Of a DNA stretch of 64,000 bases, positions 9,227 through 17,661 are shown in pieces. Numbering within the stretch: position 1 is the stretch's first letter; each line of letters starts with the position of its first letter. Under the pieces are notes generated by a model, which was not told where the DNA came from, did not search any database, and saw nothing but the letters and a program-made list of their open reading frames with translations. The position numbers were made by a program, and so were the translations under genes. Location of the stretch: assembly GCA_001769125.1 (NCBI GenBank), contig MEOG01000020.1:1-64000 (forward strand). Direction: 5' to 3'. This DNA is from Bacteroidetes bacterium GWF2_35_48. GTDB lineage: Bacteria > Bacteroidota > Bacteroidia > Bacteroidales > GWF2-35-48.

Positions 9227-9312
9227 AATTGTAAAGTAAAAAATTTTGATACTATTTCTTTTTAAAAAAATACATAAGTACTAATATTTGTCTTTCTCAA
9301 TAAGGAAATATG

Positions 9313-10737
9313 TTATTTTGTTTCGCTCCAAAATTTCAGTAAAAGATTTCTTGCCATTATTTTACGGGCATCTGCACCTGAACGGGCATCTGAGATAGGT
9401 GTGAATTCTTCATCAATCAGGGTCATGGTCTGCTCCACATGCTCCCTTGTCCATTCTTTACCGAGCAAATAATTTTCTGCTTTTGCAGCACATTTTGTAA
9501 GTGCAGCCATTCCTCCGTAATATAAGGCAATCTCTTTTACAATTCCACTTTCAATCTTTAATCTGAATCCTGCGCTGACAGTAGAAATATCCATATCTTT
9601 CCGCTTGGATACCTTATACGATTTCACAATAGTTCCTTCGGATAATTTCGGAATAATTACAGAGGTAATCAATTCGTCGTTTTTTAATTGTGTAGTACGA
9701 TACGACACTACAAATTCCCGCAGTTTTATTTCACGGCTGGAACTTGCATTTTCCACACAAACACTTGCATCGTAGGCCATCAGTACCGGAGGCGTATCTC
9801 CAATGGGAGAAGCAGAACCGATATTTCCACCCAGCGTGGCTTTATTTCTTATCTGTTTTGAACCAAAAACACTCAGCATTTCATACAAGGCAGGAAATAT
9901 TTTTTTGCTTTTCATGCGCACATCTTCCATGCAAGCACCACTGCCAAAAATTACAGCATCAGACTTTGTTTGTATTTTCTTTAGTCCCGCAATATGAGAT
10001 AGATCAAGCAGCATGGGTAAAAATTCTTTTTTCTTTGTAACACGCAGCGCAATATCTGTAGCGCCATTTATTACTAATGCATCAGGATATTTTGCTTTAA
10101 GACTTAATGCCTTTGCTTTGGTAAAAGGAATAAAATAATTTTGTTTTCCTGTATTGAGAGAAATAGCAGTTTTCGTATTTATGCATTCAAGCATTTTGAT
10201 TATTTCAGGCTCTTCTTCAGAAAATTTATCTTTTCCCTCCAACTTGCAGGCGCGCTGGGTGGCTTCAATTATGGGTCTGTAACCGGTACAACGGCATAAA
10301 TTACCTGTAAGCGCATCATTTATTTCAGCAAGCGTAGGTTTCTTGAATTGCTTGAAAACGGCAAACATGCTCATCACAAAACCGGGAGTGCAAAACCCAC
10401 ACTGGCTGCCATCTGTTTCTATCATTGCCTGCTGAACGGGGTGCAAATTTGTTGAATTTCCAAGGTTTTCAACTGTCAGAAGCTGCTTGCCGTGGAGCAT
10501 TGGAAGAAAGATGATACAACTGTCATAAGCGCGGTATTCCAATTTTCCGTTTTTATTTTCAGCAATAACTACAGTACAAGCACCACAATCGCCTTCGGCA
10601 CAACCTTCTTTTACTCCTTTATGCCCGGACAGACTGCGAAGGTATTGAAGTACGGTTGTTGTGGGCGTATACACAGAATTTGAAAAATCTATTTCCGTTA
10701 ATTTGTTTCCTAAAAGGAATGTAATTTTTTGTGACAT
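9313..10737 (-). CDS. xdhA: Xanthine dehydrogenase small subunit, [2Fe-2S] and FAD binding
   Basis: A 474-residue electron-transfer subunit. Residues about 1-170 hold two [2Fe-2S] sites: EGCAEGDCGACTV (plant-type) and CGFCTPGFVMSM plus GNLCRCTGYRP (helical). About 195-370 is the FAD domain (INGATDIALRV, TLGGNIGSASPIGDTPP) and about 375-470 the CO-dehydrogenase flavoprotein C-terminal domain. This matches the bacterial XdhA layout and length. It passes electrons from the Mo centre in XdhB through Fe-S to FAD and then to NAD. It lies upstream of xdhB and downstream of the xdhC/DUF2283 region on the same strand. Confidence 0.95.
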   Translation of the reverse strand: MSQKITFLLGNKLTEIDFSNSVYTPTTTVLQYLRSLSGHKGVKEGCAEGDCGACTVVIAENKNGKLEYRAYDSCIIFLPMLHGKQLLTVENLGNSTNLHPVQQAMIETDGSQCGFCTPGFVMSMFAVFKQFKKPTLAEINDALTGNLCRCTGYRPIIEATQRACKLEGKDKFSEEEPEIIKMLECINTKTAISLNTGKQNYFIPFTKAKALSLKAKYPDALVINGATDIALRVTKKKEFLPMLLDLSHIAGLKKIQTKSDAVIFGSGACMEDVRMKSKKIFPALYEMLSVFGSKQIRNKATLGGNIGSASPIGDTPPVLMAYDASVCVENASSSREIKLREFVVSYRTTQLKNDELITSVIIPKLSEGTIVKSYKVSKRKDMDISTVSAGFRLKIESGIVKEIALYYGGMAALTKCAAKAENYLLGKEWTREHVEQTMTLIDEEFTPISDARSGADARKIMARNLLLKFWSETK

Positions 10738-10751
10738 AGGGTTTATTTTTG

Positions 10752-10795
10752 ACGGTATTGTAGAATCGCTCCATGGAGCGATTTTACATTACCGT
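10752..10795. repeat. Palindromic element, family B (upstream of xdhA)
   Basis: A 44-bp palindrome with core AATCGCTCCATGGAGCGATT and ends ACGGTA / TACCGT, with a few mismatches. It is nearly identical to 11163-11205 and part of a larger direct duplication covering the 3' end of xdhC. Confidence 0.85.
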
Positions 10796-10867
10796 ATTAT
10801 ATTTCTAACATCAATTAATTTCGCCAGTATGCTGACCGCAATCTCTTGTGACTTTTCAGCAATAAAT
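10796..10867 (-). pseudogene. Duplicated 3' fragment of xdhC
   Basis: Read on the minus strand this encodes KFIAEKSQEIAVSILAKLI and then DVRNIIR followed by a stop inside the adjacent palindrome. It matches the true XdhC C-terminus at 11199-11280 (FAAETPQEIAVSILAKLI, DVRNTLR). There is no start codon and it follows directly after the DUF2283 stop, so it is a non-coding remnant. With the adjacent palindrome it forms a direct repeat of about 115 bp, 411 bp away from its parent. Confidence 0.85.
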
Positions 10868-11062
10868 TTATGCTACTTCGTATTCAAATTTTGCAGGATT
10901 TCCTGTTTGCTTTGAAGCATTAAGAATTTCAATGCCAACAATAGAACCGTTTTCAGCATAGTCAATTATAATTCCCGGTTTGTCTTCACTGCTATCATGG
11001 ATTTCTGATTCACTAAATCGGATATACAATACATCAACTTCTTTGTCATACTTTATTTTCAT
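10868..11062 (-). CDS. DUF2283 domain-containing small protein
   Basis: A 64-residue protein starting MKIKYDKEVDVLYIRFSE, with GIIIDYAENGSIVGIEILNAS in the middle, the hallmark of the DUF2283 family. No function is established for that family. It interrupts the xdh gene order and is bracketed by two copies of the xdhC 3' end plus palindrome, which suggests it arrived by insertion or recombination. It is on the same strand as xdhC and xdhA, so it is probably transcribed with them. A role in purine oxidation is not implied. Confidence 0.85.
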   Translation of the reverse strand: MKIKYDKEVDVLYIRFSESEIHDSSEDKPGIIIDYAENGSIVGIEILNASKQTGNPAKFEYEVA

Positions 11063-11162
11063 AGTATTTTTCGATTTTTGACGTTTTATAAACTGTAATT
11101 ATTTTTTTTATCTCTGTATTCACAAAAACCCTTATTAAATATTTTAGTTCTTGTGTTTCTAC

Positions 11163-11205
11163 CGGTATTGTAGAATCGCTCCATGGAGCGATTTTACATT
11201 ACCGT
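11163..11205. repeat. Palindromic element, family B (overlaps the xdhC stop)
   Basis: A near copy of the 10752-10795 palindrome with core AATCGCTCCATGGAGCGATT. Its end supplies the last codon and the stop (11199-11201) of xdhC, so the element was inserted at, or has been captured as, the gene's 3' end. Confidence 0.85.
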
Positions 11206-11963
11206 AGTGTATTTCTAACATCAATTAATTTCGCCAGTATGCTGACCGCAATCTCCTGTGGTGTTTCAGCTGCAAATTTAATCCCAATGGGCATATCAAT
11301 TTTTTCAATTTCTTCGGGTGTCAAAATTTTTTCATCATTCAGCATTTTTTTTACTTCTGCTACTTTGCGCTTACTGCCAATCATCCCAAGATAGGCATGC
11401 TCTTTTTTACATGCTAATTTTAATATATCAAAATCGTGCATGTGGTTATAGGTAACAATTACTATAAACGTTTTTCTGTCAAATTTTATATTGTCAAGAA
11501 TTTCTTTGTAATCTTTGTTGATACAAGCACATTTAATTTCAGAAAAATCATTAAATACATCAATTCTCTCATCTATGACGGTAACATCAAATCCCAACTC
11601 AACACTAAACTTTGCGAGGGCTTTTCCAATATGACCTGCTCCAAATATATGCAAAGGAATTTTTCGGGAAACAGGCTCAATATAAACTTCCATATTGCCA
11701 CCGCACTCCATGGCAAGATCTTTTTTTAGGTCGTACTTCAGCAAAACAGGAGCTTTGGACAATATTACTTTTTGGGCTTCTTCAATAACTGTTTTTTCTA
11801 TTGTTCCTCCACCAACCGTTCCGATTATTGTTCCGGTTTCTGTTACGATCATTTTGGAACTGCTTTTACGCGGAGAGGAACCAAATGTTTCCACAACAAT
11901 ACAGAAAGCTGCATTGATATTATCATTCTCCAGATCTGCCAGATGTTGAAATATTGATTTCAT
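11199..11963 (-). CDS. xdhC: XdhC/CoxI-family molybdenum cofactor insertion factor
   Basis: A 254-residue XdhC protein, which binds the molybdenum cofactor, promotes its sulfuration and delivers it to XdhB. The N-terminal part has ETFGSSPRKSSSKMIV and GTVGGGTIE (about residues 25-60). The C-terminal Rossmann domain has LHIFGAGHIGKALAKF and YLGMIGSKRKV. A longer frame reaches 12089, but the ATG at 11961-11963 gives the family start MKSIFQHL and lies 23 bases below a TATATTTG box, so it is preferred. It is the first gene of the xdh operon. Its stop lies inside a palindromic repeat. Confidence 0.92.
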   Translation of the reverse strand: MKSIFQHLADLENDNINAAFCIVVETFGSSPRKSSSKMIVTETGTIIGTVGGGTIEKTVIEEAQKVILSKAPVLLKYDLKKDLAMECGGNMEVYIEPVSRKIPLHIFGAGHIGKALAKFSVELGFDVTVIDERIDVFNDFSEIKCACINKDYKEILDNIKFDRKTFIVIVTYNHMHDFDILKLACKKEHAYLGMIGSKRKVAEVKKMLNDEKILTPEEIEKIDMPIGIKFAAETPQEIAVSILAKLIDVRNTLR

Positions 11964-11986
11964 TTTTATGAATTTTGTTGCAATCA

Positions 11987-11994
11987 CAAATATA
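11987..11994 (-). promoter_or_regulatory. -7 box for xdhC
   Basis: TATATTTG on the minus strand matches TAnnTTTG and lies 23 bases upstream of the xdhC ATG at 11963. No clear -33 TTTG was found at the right spacing. Confidence 0.45.
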
Positions 11995-12112
11995 TTATTT
12001 TTTTGTTTAACCGATATGATTTTTATCGCATTGTTTCTAATCTTTGCTGCAATTATTTCTTTATAAATAAATTTTTTCTTTACTTGCATTGATTTTTATA
12101 AAACCTTAAAAA

Positions 12113-14218
12113 ATGAGAAAAATTAATTTTTTTTTAATTCTATGTGCAATGATTGGATTTTCGTGTTCCAATAATGAAACCAAGGATGTTGCGGTTACCG
12201 GAAATCCTTTAATTGACAAACAGGACAACCCTTTTGGGGTGGCTTCTTTTGAAAAGATTAAACCTGAGCACTATCTGCCTGCTTTTGAAGAAGGAATGAA
12301 GCGACAAAATGATGAGATTAATTCTATTATCAACAATAGTGAAATACCAGATTTTAAAAATACTGTTGAGGCATTATTTAACAGTGATGAACTTTTATAT
12401 AATGTAAGTTTGGTATTTGATAATGCAACTTCTGCCAATACGAGCTCTGCATTAGATTCTATTTCAGAAGTCATTAGTCCTCGCCTTGCTAGACATCGGG
12501 ATGAAATATCCATGAATCCAAAATTGTTTGAAAAAATTAAAGCTGTATATGAAAACAAAGCATCTTTTTCTTTAAATGCAGAACAAACATTTTTGATGGA
12601 TAACATATATAAAAGTTTTGTCAGAAACGGCGCACTGCTTGCTCCTGAAAAACAAGCAGAACTTAAAAAAATAAATGAAGAACTTTCAGGTCTGTCAGTT
12701 AAATTTGGTCAAAATCTTTTAGCTGAAACTAATGCATTTAAAATGTTTGTAGATAAAAAAGAAGATCTGGCAGGGCTTCCTGAAGATGTTATCTCCGGTG
12801 CTGCAGAAGCTGCTGAAAAAGATGGAAAAACAGGACAATGGATGTTTACCACTCACAAACCAAGCATGCTCCCTTTTCTTCAGTATGCAAAAAACAGAAG
12901 TCTGCGTGAAAAAATTCTTACAGCATACATGATGCGCGGAAATAATGGAAATTCAAACGATAATAACAAGGTACTTGCAAAAATGGTTACCTTAAGGTAT
13001 CAGAAAGCAGCCTTACTTGGATACAAAAATTATGCTGCATATAAGCTTGAAACCCGTATGGCGAAATCACCTGAGAATGCATTTGAGCTTTTAAATAAAT
13101 TATGGGAGAAATCAATTGCTGTTGCGAAAAAAGATGCAGTTTCTCTTCAGAAATTATTGTCGCAGGATAGTCAGAAAAATACACTGGCAGCTTGGGATTG
13201 GTCGTATTATTCAGAAAAACTCCGCAAAGAAAAATACAATCTTGAAGAAAGCGAAGTGCGTCCCTATTTTAAATTAGAAGATGTTACTACCGGAATATTT
13301 ATGGTTGCAGAAAAACTGTACGGATTAACATTTACAAAAATAGATAATATTTCGTTGCCACATCCTGATGCAATTGCTTATGAAGTTAAAGAAGCGGATG
13401 GAAAGCATCTTGGCGTTTTTTATCTTGACTTTTTTCCACGCGACAGCAAAAGAGGCGGTGCCTGGTGTACAGAATACCGTGGACATCATATCAAAGAGGG
13501 CAAAGAAATAACACCTATTACTTCTGTTGTTTGTAATTTCACAAAGCCCACAAAAGATACTCCATCGCTTTTAAGTATGGATGAAACGGAAACATTGTTT
13601 CATGAGTTTGGTCATGCGCTAGAAAGTCTTATGTCTAAAGTTTCTTACAGAACAACTTTTGTTGCAACAGATTTTGTTGAGCTTCCCAGTCAGGTAATGG
13701 AACATTGGGCGTTTCATAAAGATGTTCTTAAATTGTATGCCAAACATTATAAAACGGGAGAGGTAATACCCGATGTCCTTGTACAAAAAATTAACAACAG
13801 TTCACTTTTTAATCAGGGATTTGGAACTACAGAATACCTTGGGGCATCTCTTCTGGATTTGGAATATCATTCAATTGAAAATAGCAATGATGTTGATGTG
13901 CAGAAATTCGAAAAAGAATTCCTGATAAAAATTGGTCTGATTCCTGAAATTCCGCCACGTTACAGAAGCACTTATTTTTCCCACATCACAGGAGGTTACG
14001 ATGCAGGATATTATAGCTATATCTGGTCTGCAGTACTTGACAATGATGCATTCGATGCGTTTGAAGAAAAAGGTGTTTTTGATAAGTCGGTTGCAGAAAA
14101 ATTCAGAAAAAATATTCTTGAAAAGGACGGTATTGAAGATCCTGTAAACATGTATGTGAATTTCAGAGGGAAAGAGGCTGGTATTGAACCATTATTGAAA
14201 AACAGAGGATTGTTGTAA
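12113..14218 (+). CDS. dcp: M3-family peptidyl-dipeptidase, lipoprotein
   Basis: A 701-residue M3 metallopeptidase. It begins with a lipoprotein signal (MRKINFFLILCAMIGFSC, Cys18 as the lipidated residue), so it should be membrane-anchored rather than cytosolic like E. coli Dcp. The zinc site HEFGHALESLM is present near residue 498, with FVELPSQVMEHW downstream supplying the third ligand, and SHITGGYDAGYYSYIWS near the C-terminus for substrate binding. The enzyme removes C-terminal dipeptides from peptides. It is divergent from xdhC, with about 150 bp between them, and stands alone. A family A repeat follows about 40 bp after the stop. Confidence 0.93.
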   Translation: MRKINFFLILCAMIGFSCSNNETKDVAVTGNPLIDKQDNPFGVASFEKIKPEHYLPAFEEGMKRQNDEINSIINNSEIPDFKNTVEALFNSDELLYNVSLVFDNATSANTSSALDSISEVISPRLARHRDEISMNPKLFEKIKAVYENKASFSLNAEQTFLMDNIYKSFVRNGALLAPEKQAELKKINEELSGLSVKFGQNLLAETNAFKMFVDKKEDLAGLPEDVISGAAEAAEKDGKTGQWMFTTHKPSMLPFLQYAKNRSLREKILTAYMMRGNNGNSNDNNKVLAKMVTLRYQKAALLGYKNYAAYKLETRMAKSPENAFELLNKLWEKSIAVAKKDAVSLQKLLSQDSQKNTLAAWDWSYYSEKLRKEKYNLEESEVRPYFKLEDVTTGIFMVAEKLYGLTFTKIDNISLPHPDAIAYEVKEADGKHLGVFYLDFFPRDSKRGGAWCTEYRGHHIKEGKEITPITSVVCNFTKPTKDTPSLLSMDETETLFHEFGHALESLMSKVSYRTTFVATDFVELPSQVMEHWAFHKDVLKLYAKHYKTGEVIPDVLVQKINNSSLFNQGFGTTEYLGASLLDLEYHSIENSNDVDVQKFEKEFLIKIGLIPEIPPRYRSTYFSHITGGYDAGYYSYIWSAVLDNDAFDAFEEKGVFDKSVAEKFRKNILEKDGIEDPVNMYVNFRGKEAGIEPLLKNRGLL

Positions 14219-14257
14219 AAATGAAAATTAACTGAATTTATAAATCTTATACTTTAT

Positions 14258-14334
14258 GTTGCAGGTTGCAGGTTGCAGGTTGGCTTCGACTTCGCTCAAC
14301 CACCCTGAACAGGAAACTTGCAACTTGCAACAAC
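14258..14334. repeat. Heptamer-armed inverted repeat, family A, copy 2
   Basis: The left arm is about three GCAGGTT heptamers and the right arm ACTTGCAACTTGCAACAA. The loop contains CTTCGACTTCGCTCAA (14284-14299), a motif shared with the family B loops. It lies between dcp and rfbB. Confidence 0.75.
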
Positions 14335-14374
14335 TATAAAAAAAATAAATCACTTTATAAAAAAATAAATAAAC

Positions 14375-15424
14375 ATGCCCAAAACAATATTAATAACAGG
14401 TGGAGCTGGCTTTATTGGCTCACATGTAGTACGGCTTTTTGTAACAAAATATCCAGAATATAAAATTGTAGTTCTCGATAAACTTACGTATGCCGGAAAT
14501 CTTGAAAATTTAAGGGATATAGATAAATCGCCCAATTATGAGTTTGTAAAAATGGATATTTGCGATCAAGATGTTTTTGAATTATTTCAAAAATATAAAT
14601 TTGACGGAGTAATTCATCTGGCAGCAGAGTCGCATGTTGACCGCTCTATTACGGATCCCATGGCTTTTGTTCAGACAAATGTAATTGGAACATGCAATTT
14701 GTTGAATGCAGCAAAAGAAAGCTGGAAAGATGCTTTTGAGGGAAAATTATTCTATCATATTTCAACCGATGAAGTATATGGCTCACTTGAGCATGAAGGT
14801 TTTTTTGTTGAAGAAACATCATACGATCCGAAAAGCCCATATTCTGCATCAAAAGCAAGCTCTGATCATTTTGTGCGCGCATATCACAACACATATAAAA
14901 TGCCGGTGGTTATTACGAATTGCTCCAATAATTATGGACCCAATCAATTTCCTGAAAAATTAATTCCACTGTGCATTCATAATATTAAAAACAACAAACC
15001 AATTCCTGTTTATGGAAAAGGTGAAAACATACGCGACTGGCTGTACGTGGTAGATCATGCACATGCAATTGATGTTGTTTTTCATAAAGGAAAAGTGGGA
15101 GAAACTTATAATATTGGTGGAAATAATGAGTGGACGAATATCAGTCTGATACATAAACTTTGTGAAGTAATGGATGTTCAGCTTGGCAGAGCAGCAGGAG
15201 ATTCTGCCAAATTAATTACGTTTGTAAAAGATCGTGCCGGTCATGATTTGCGTTATGCTATTGACAGCTCAAAACTGCAGAAGGAATTGGGATGGGAGCC
15301 TTCGCTGCAATTCGAACAGGGCATTGTAAAAACAGTAGAATGGTATCTGACAAACGAAGAGTGGCTGAACAATGTGGTTTCTGGTAATTATACAAAGTAT
15401 TATGATGAGATGTACGGGAAATAG
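14375..15424 (+). CDS. rfbB: dTDP-glucose 4,6-dehydratase
   Basis: A 349-residue extended short-chain dehydrogenase. It has the NAD-binding GGAGFIGSH (residues 9-17), the catalytic region HISTDEVYG with its DE pair, and YSASK (about 156-160) carrying the Tyr/Lys pair. SNNYGPNQFPEKLIP and YVVDHAHAI are typical of RfbB/RmlB. It converts dTDP-glucose to dTDP-4-keto-6-deoxyglucose, the precursor of rhamnose and other deoxysugars. The usual rfbA, rfbC and rfbD neighbours are absent in this window. It probably serves the surface-glycan pathway together with the locus beyond 33 kb. Confidence 0.95.
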   Translation: MPKTILITGGAGFIGSHVVRLFVTKYPEYKIVVLDKLTYAGNLENLRDIDKSPNYEFVKMDICDQDVFELFQKYKFDGVIHLAAESHVDRSITDPMAFVQTNVIGTCNLLNAAKESWKDAFEGKLFYHISTDEVYGSLEHEGFFVEETSYDPKSPYSASKASSDHFVRAYHNTYKMPVVITNCSNNYGPNQFPEKLIPLCIHNIKNNKPIPVYGKGENIRDWLYVVDHAHAIDVVFHKGKVGETYNIGGNNEWTNISLIHKLCEVMDVQLGRAAGDSAKLITFVKDRAGHDLRYAIDSSKLQKELGWEPSLQFEQGIVKTVEWYLTNEEWLNNVVSGNYTKYYDEMYGK

Positions 15425-15464
15425 GGGAATTAAGAATTAAGAATTGGGAATTGGGAATTGATGG

Positions 15465-15546
15465 ACAATAGAAATACAATAGAAATACAATAGAAATACA
15501 ATAGAAATACAATAGAAATACAATAGAAATACAATAGAAATACAAT
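15465..15546. repeat. 11-bp tandem repeat
   Basis: Seven full copies and one partial copy of ACAATAGAAAT in direct array. It is preceded by short runs of AAGAATT and GGGAATT. It lies between rfbB and the CpsB-type phosphatase and is non-coding. Confidence 0.95.
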
Positions 15547-15649
15547 TGAACATCTATTGTTGCTCTATTGACCATCTTTTGAATTTCAATCGTAACCCTA
15601 TTATACGCCTAATGAATGATAAAATTTAACTGAAACATTAAAAAACCAA

Positions 15650-16396
15650 ATGGGAATTTTTAATAAAATATTCGGAGAAAAGCAGTGCAGGATTCCTGCT
15701 GATTTATCCGTTTTAGAAACAGATTTGCATTCCCATTTAATACCCGGCATAGATGATGGAGCAAAAACTTTGGATGATGCGCTTGTACTGGTTCGAGAGC
15801 TTCATGAATTAGGTTATAAAAAGCTTATTACTACTCCTCATGTAATGAGTGATTATTATCAAAATTCGCCTGAAACAATTTTATCGGGTCTGGAAAAACT
15901 CAAAGAAGGAGTCATAGCCGCAAATATTCCTGTTACAATAGAAGCTGCGGCAGAGTATTATATTGACGAACATTTTGCTTCCAAAATTGAAAAAAAAGAA
16001 TTACTCACTTTTGCCGGAAATCATGTTTTAATTGAATTGCCATTTTTTAATGAGCCGAAAAATCTTAATACAGAAATTTTCAATCTTACTATATCTGGAT
16101 ATAAAGTTGTATTAGCACATGTTGAGCGTTACACATACTGGTTTCATGATTTTGAAAACTATGAAAAGTTAAAAGACAGAGAAGTTTTTTTTCAGTTAAA
16201 CCTTACATCTCTTTACGAAGATGGGAAAAGTCATATACGCAAGATATGTGAAAAATTGATTGATGCAGGCATGATTAATTTTCTTGGCAGCGATGCGCAT
16301 AATCCTGAGCATATAGAAAAAATTAAAAAGGTATTATCAAATAAACACCTGAAAATACTAATAGATTCAGGTAAGCTGTTGAATAAAAATTTGTGA
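15650..16396 (+). CDS. CpsB/YwqE-type PHP-domain tyrosine-protein phosphatase
   Basis: A 248-residue PHP metal-dependent hydrolase. TDLHSHLIPGIDDGAK (about residues 27-42), TTPHVM, LAHVERY and LGSDAHNPEH carry the metal-binding His and Asp residues. This is the CpsB/Wzb-like group that dephosphorylates the bacterial tyrosine kinase controlling capsule and exopolysaccharide export. The cognate Wzc-type kinase is not in the window. It follows rfbB by about 225 bp, a gap filled by the 11-bp tandem repeat, and is followed 25 bp later by the TM2 gene. Confidence 0.92.
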   Translation: MGIFNKIFGEKQCRIPADLSVLETDLHSHLIPGIDDGAKTLDDALVLVRELHELGYKKLITTPHVMSDYYQNSPETILSGLEKLKEGVIAANIPVTIEAAAEYYIDEHFASKIEKKELLTFAGNHVLIELPFFNEPKNLNTEIFNLTISGYKVVLAHVERYTYWFHDFENYEKLKDREVFFQLNLTSLYEDGKSHIRKICEKLIDAGMINFLGSDAHNPEHIEKIKKVLSNKHLKILIDSGKLLNKNL

Positions 16397-16421
16397 TTTT
16401 TTTTGTGGATAATAAATAATT

Positions 16422-16880
16422 ATGTTGCGTGCTATATTACTGATTTCTGTATTTCTTTTTTTCTTTCCTTTTTTCTCATCGGCAGAAGTTTTATTTTCAG
16501 CCTGCCAGGAAAAAACAATTGTAATTGTTGTTGAAAATTCAGCAGAAGCAGATTATTTTTTAACTTATCAGGATAATATTAAAGCCGGAAAAAAAAAGTA
16601 TTTTAAAATCGGGAAAAAAATATTCAGAAACCCATTTTATAAGGAAAACACAGCGAACGGAAAACAAAAATTTGCCACAATTGTTATTATTTTACTGACC
16701 GGGCCTCTTGGCGGGCATCGCTTGTATCTTGGAACAAAACCGGTAGTCCCTGTAATTTATGCGGTAACACTTGGTGGAGGAATCGGTATACTCCCCATTA
16801 TTGATCTTTTTGCAATTGCATTTACAAAAGATATTTCACGATATGTAGATAATGAAAGAGTGATAATGTGGTTGAAATAA
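16422..16880 (+). CDS. TM2-domain membrane protein
   Basis: A 152-residue protein with an N-terminal signal or membrane helix (about 1-22). After a short extracytoplasmic stretch it has a C-terminal TM2 domain of two membrane helices, around TGPLGGHRLYLGTKPVVPVI (about 89-108) and GGIGILPIIDLFAIAF. The G-x-H-R-x-Y-L-G turn is the TM2 signature. The function is not known. It follows the CpsB-type phosphatase closely and may be on its transcript. Confidence 0.85.
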   Translation: MLRAILLISVFLFFFPFFSSAEVLFSACQEKTIVIVVENSAEADYFLTYQDNIKAGKKKYFKIGKKIFRNPFYKENTANGKQKFATIVIILLTGPLGGHRLYLGTKPVVPVIYAVTLGGGIGILPIIDLFAIAFTKDISRYVDNERVIMWLK

Positions 16881-16905
16881 AAACCTGCATATCTTTCAAC
16901 AAAAT

Positions 16906-16935
16906 TTTGCATATAAAAAAAAAGTTGTATTTTAG
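16906..16935 (+). promoter_or_regulatory. Putative promoter for cmk-ispH
   Basis: TTTG (16906-16909), an 18-base spacer and TATTTTAG (16928-16935) approximate the Bacteroidota -33/-7 consensus, 24 bases before the cmk ATG. Confidence 0.45.
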
Positions 16936-16959
16936 TCAGAAACTCATATTCTCATAATA

Positions 16960-17661
16960 ATGCTGACATTGAAAAAAGATATTATCATTGCTATAGATGG
17001 CTATTCCTCATGTGGTAAGAGTACACTTGCAAAATCTCTCGCAGGTATTCTGAAATACACATATATTGACAGTGGCGCTATGTACCGTGCTGTTACGCTT
17101 TACGGACTGCGCAACAATTATGTAAGAACCGGTTTTGTAGATACAGACAAAATGATTCAGAATATTTCAAATGTGAAAATTGAATTCCGGCTGAATGAAG
17201 AAACACTCAGAAATGAGTTGTGGCTAAATGGCGAAAATGTTGAAGACGAAATCCGGGGAATGGAAGTTGCCAATAACGTAAGCCCTGTAAGTACTATTGC
17301 AGAAGTTCGTAAGCGCATGGTTTTTTTACAGCAGGAAATGGGTAAAAACAAAAGTATTGTGATGGATGGTCGTGACATTGGAACGGTTGTGTTTCCTGAA
17401 GCAGAACTGAAATTTTTTGTAACAGCAGACGTTGACGTCCGGGCGCAGAGGCGTTATAAAGAATTTAAAGAAAAAAATATTCCTATAACAATCGAAGAAA
17501 TAAAAGAGAACATCGGTCAACGAGACCACATTGACGCGACCCGCAAAGAAAGCCCCCTGCGTCGGGCAGAAGATGCCGTAATTCTTGACAACAGTAATCT
17601 TTCCCGGGAAGGGCAATTGGAATGGGCGATAAACTATATAAAAGAGCATTTTAGTTCATGA
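16960..17661 (+). CDS. cmk: Cytidylate kinase
   Basis: A 233-residue (d)CMP kinase that phosphorylates CMP and dCMP to the diphosphates. The P-loop GYSSCGKSTLAK (about residues 11-22), YIDSGAMYRAVTLYG, VMDGRDIGTVVFP and the C-terminal RRAEDAVILDNSNLS are all diagnostic. Length is normal. Its stop overlaps the ispH start (ATGA), giving translational coupling with ispH. Confidence 0.97.
   Translation: MLTLKKDIIIAIDGYSSCGKSTLAKSLAGILKYTYIDSGAMYRAVTLYGLRNNYVRTGFVDTDKMIQNISNVKIEFRLNEETLRNELWLNGENVEDEIRGMEVANNVSPVSTIAEVRKRMVFLQQEMGKNKSIVMDGRDIGTVVFPEAELKFFVTADVDVRAQRRYKEFKEKNIPITIEEIKENIGQRDHIDATRKESPLRRAEDAVILDNSNLSREGQLEWAINYIKEHFSS

Noticed and set aside
7479-9265. Several plus-strand frames of 60-128 codons opposite xdhB.
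   Set aside because: Shadow frames of a strongly supported gene; no motifs, and cysteine/phenylalanine-rich composition typical of antisense reading.
11964-12089. A 42-codon N-terminal extension of XdhC.
   Set aside because: Lysine/isoleucine-rich with no family match, and a -7 box lies inside it.
15465-15546. A possible CRISPR array.
   Set aside because: The unit is 11 bp in direct contiguous tandem with no spacers, and no cas gene is present.
15258-15575. A minus-strand frame of 105 codons with LLYFYCISIVF repeats.
   Set aside because: It is the 11-bp tandem repeat read in frame and overlaps the end of rfbB on the opposite strand.
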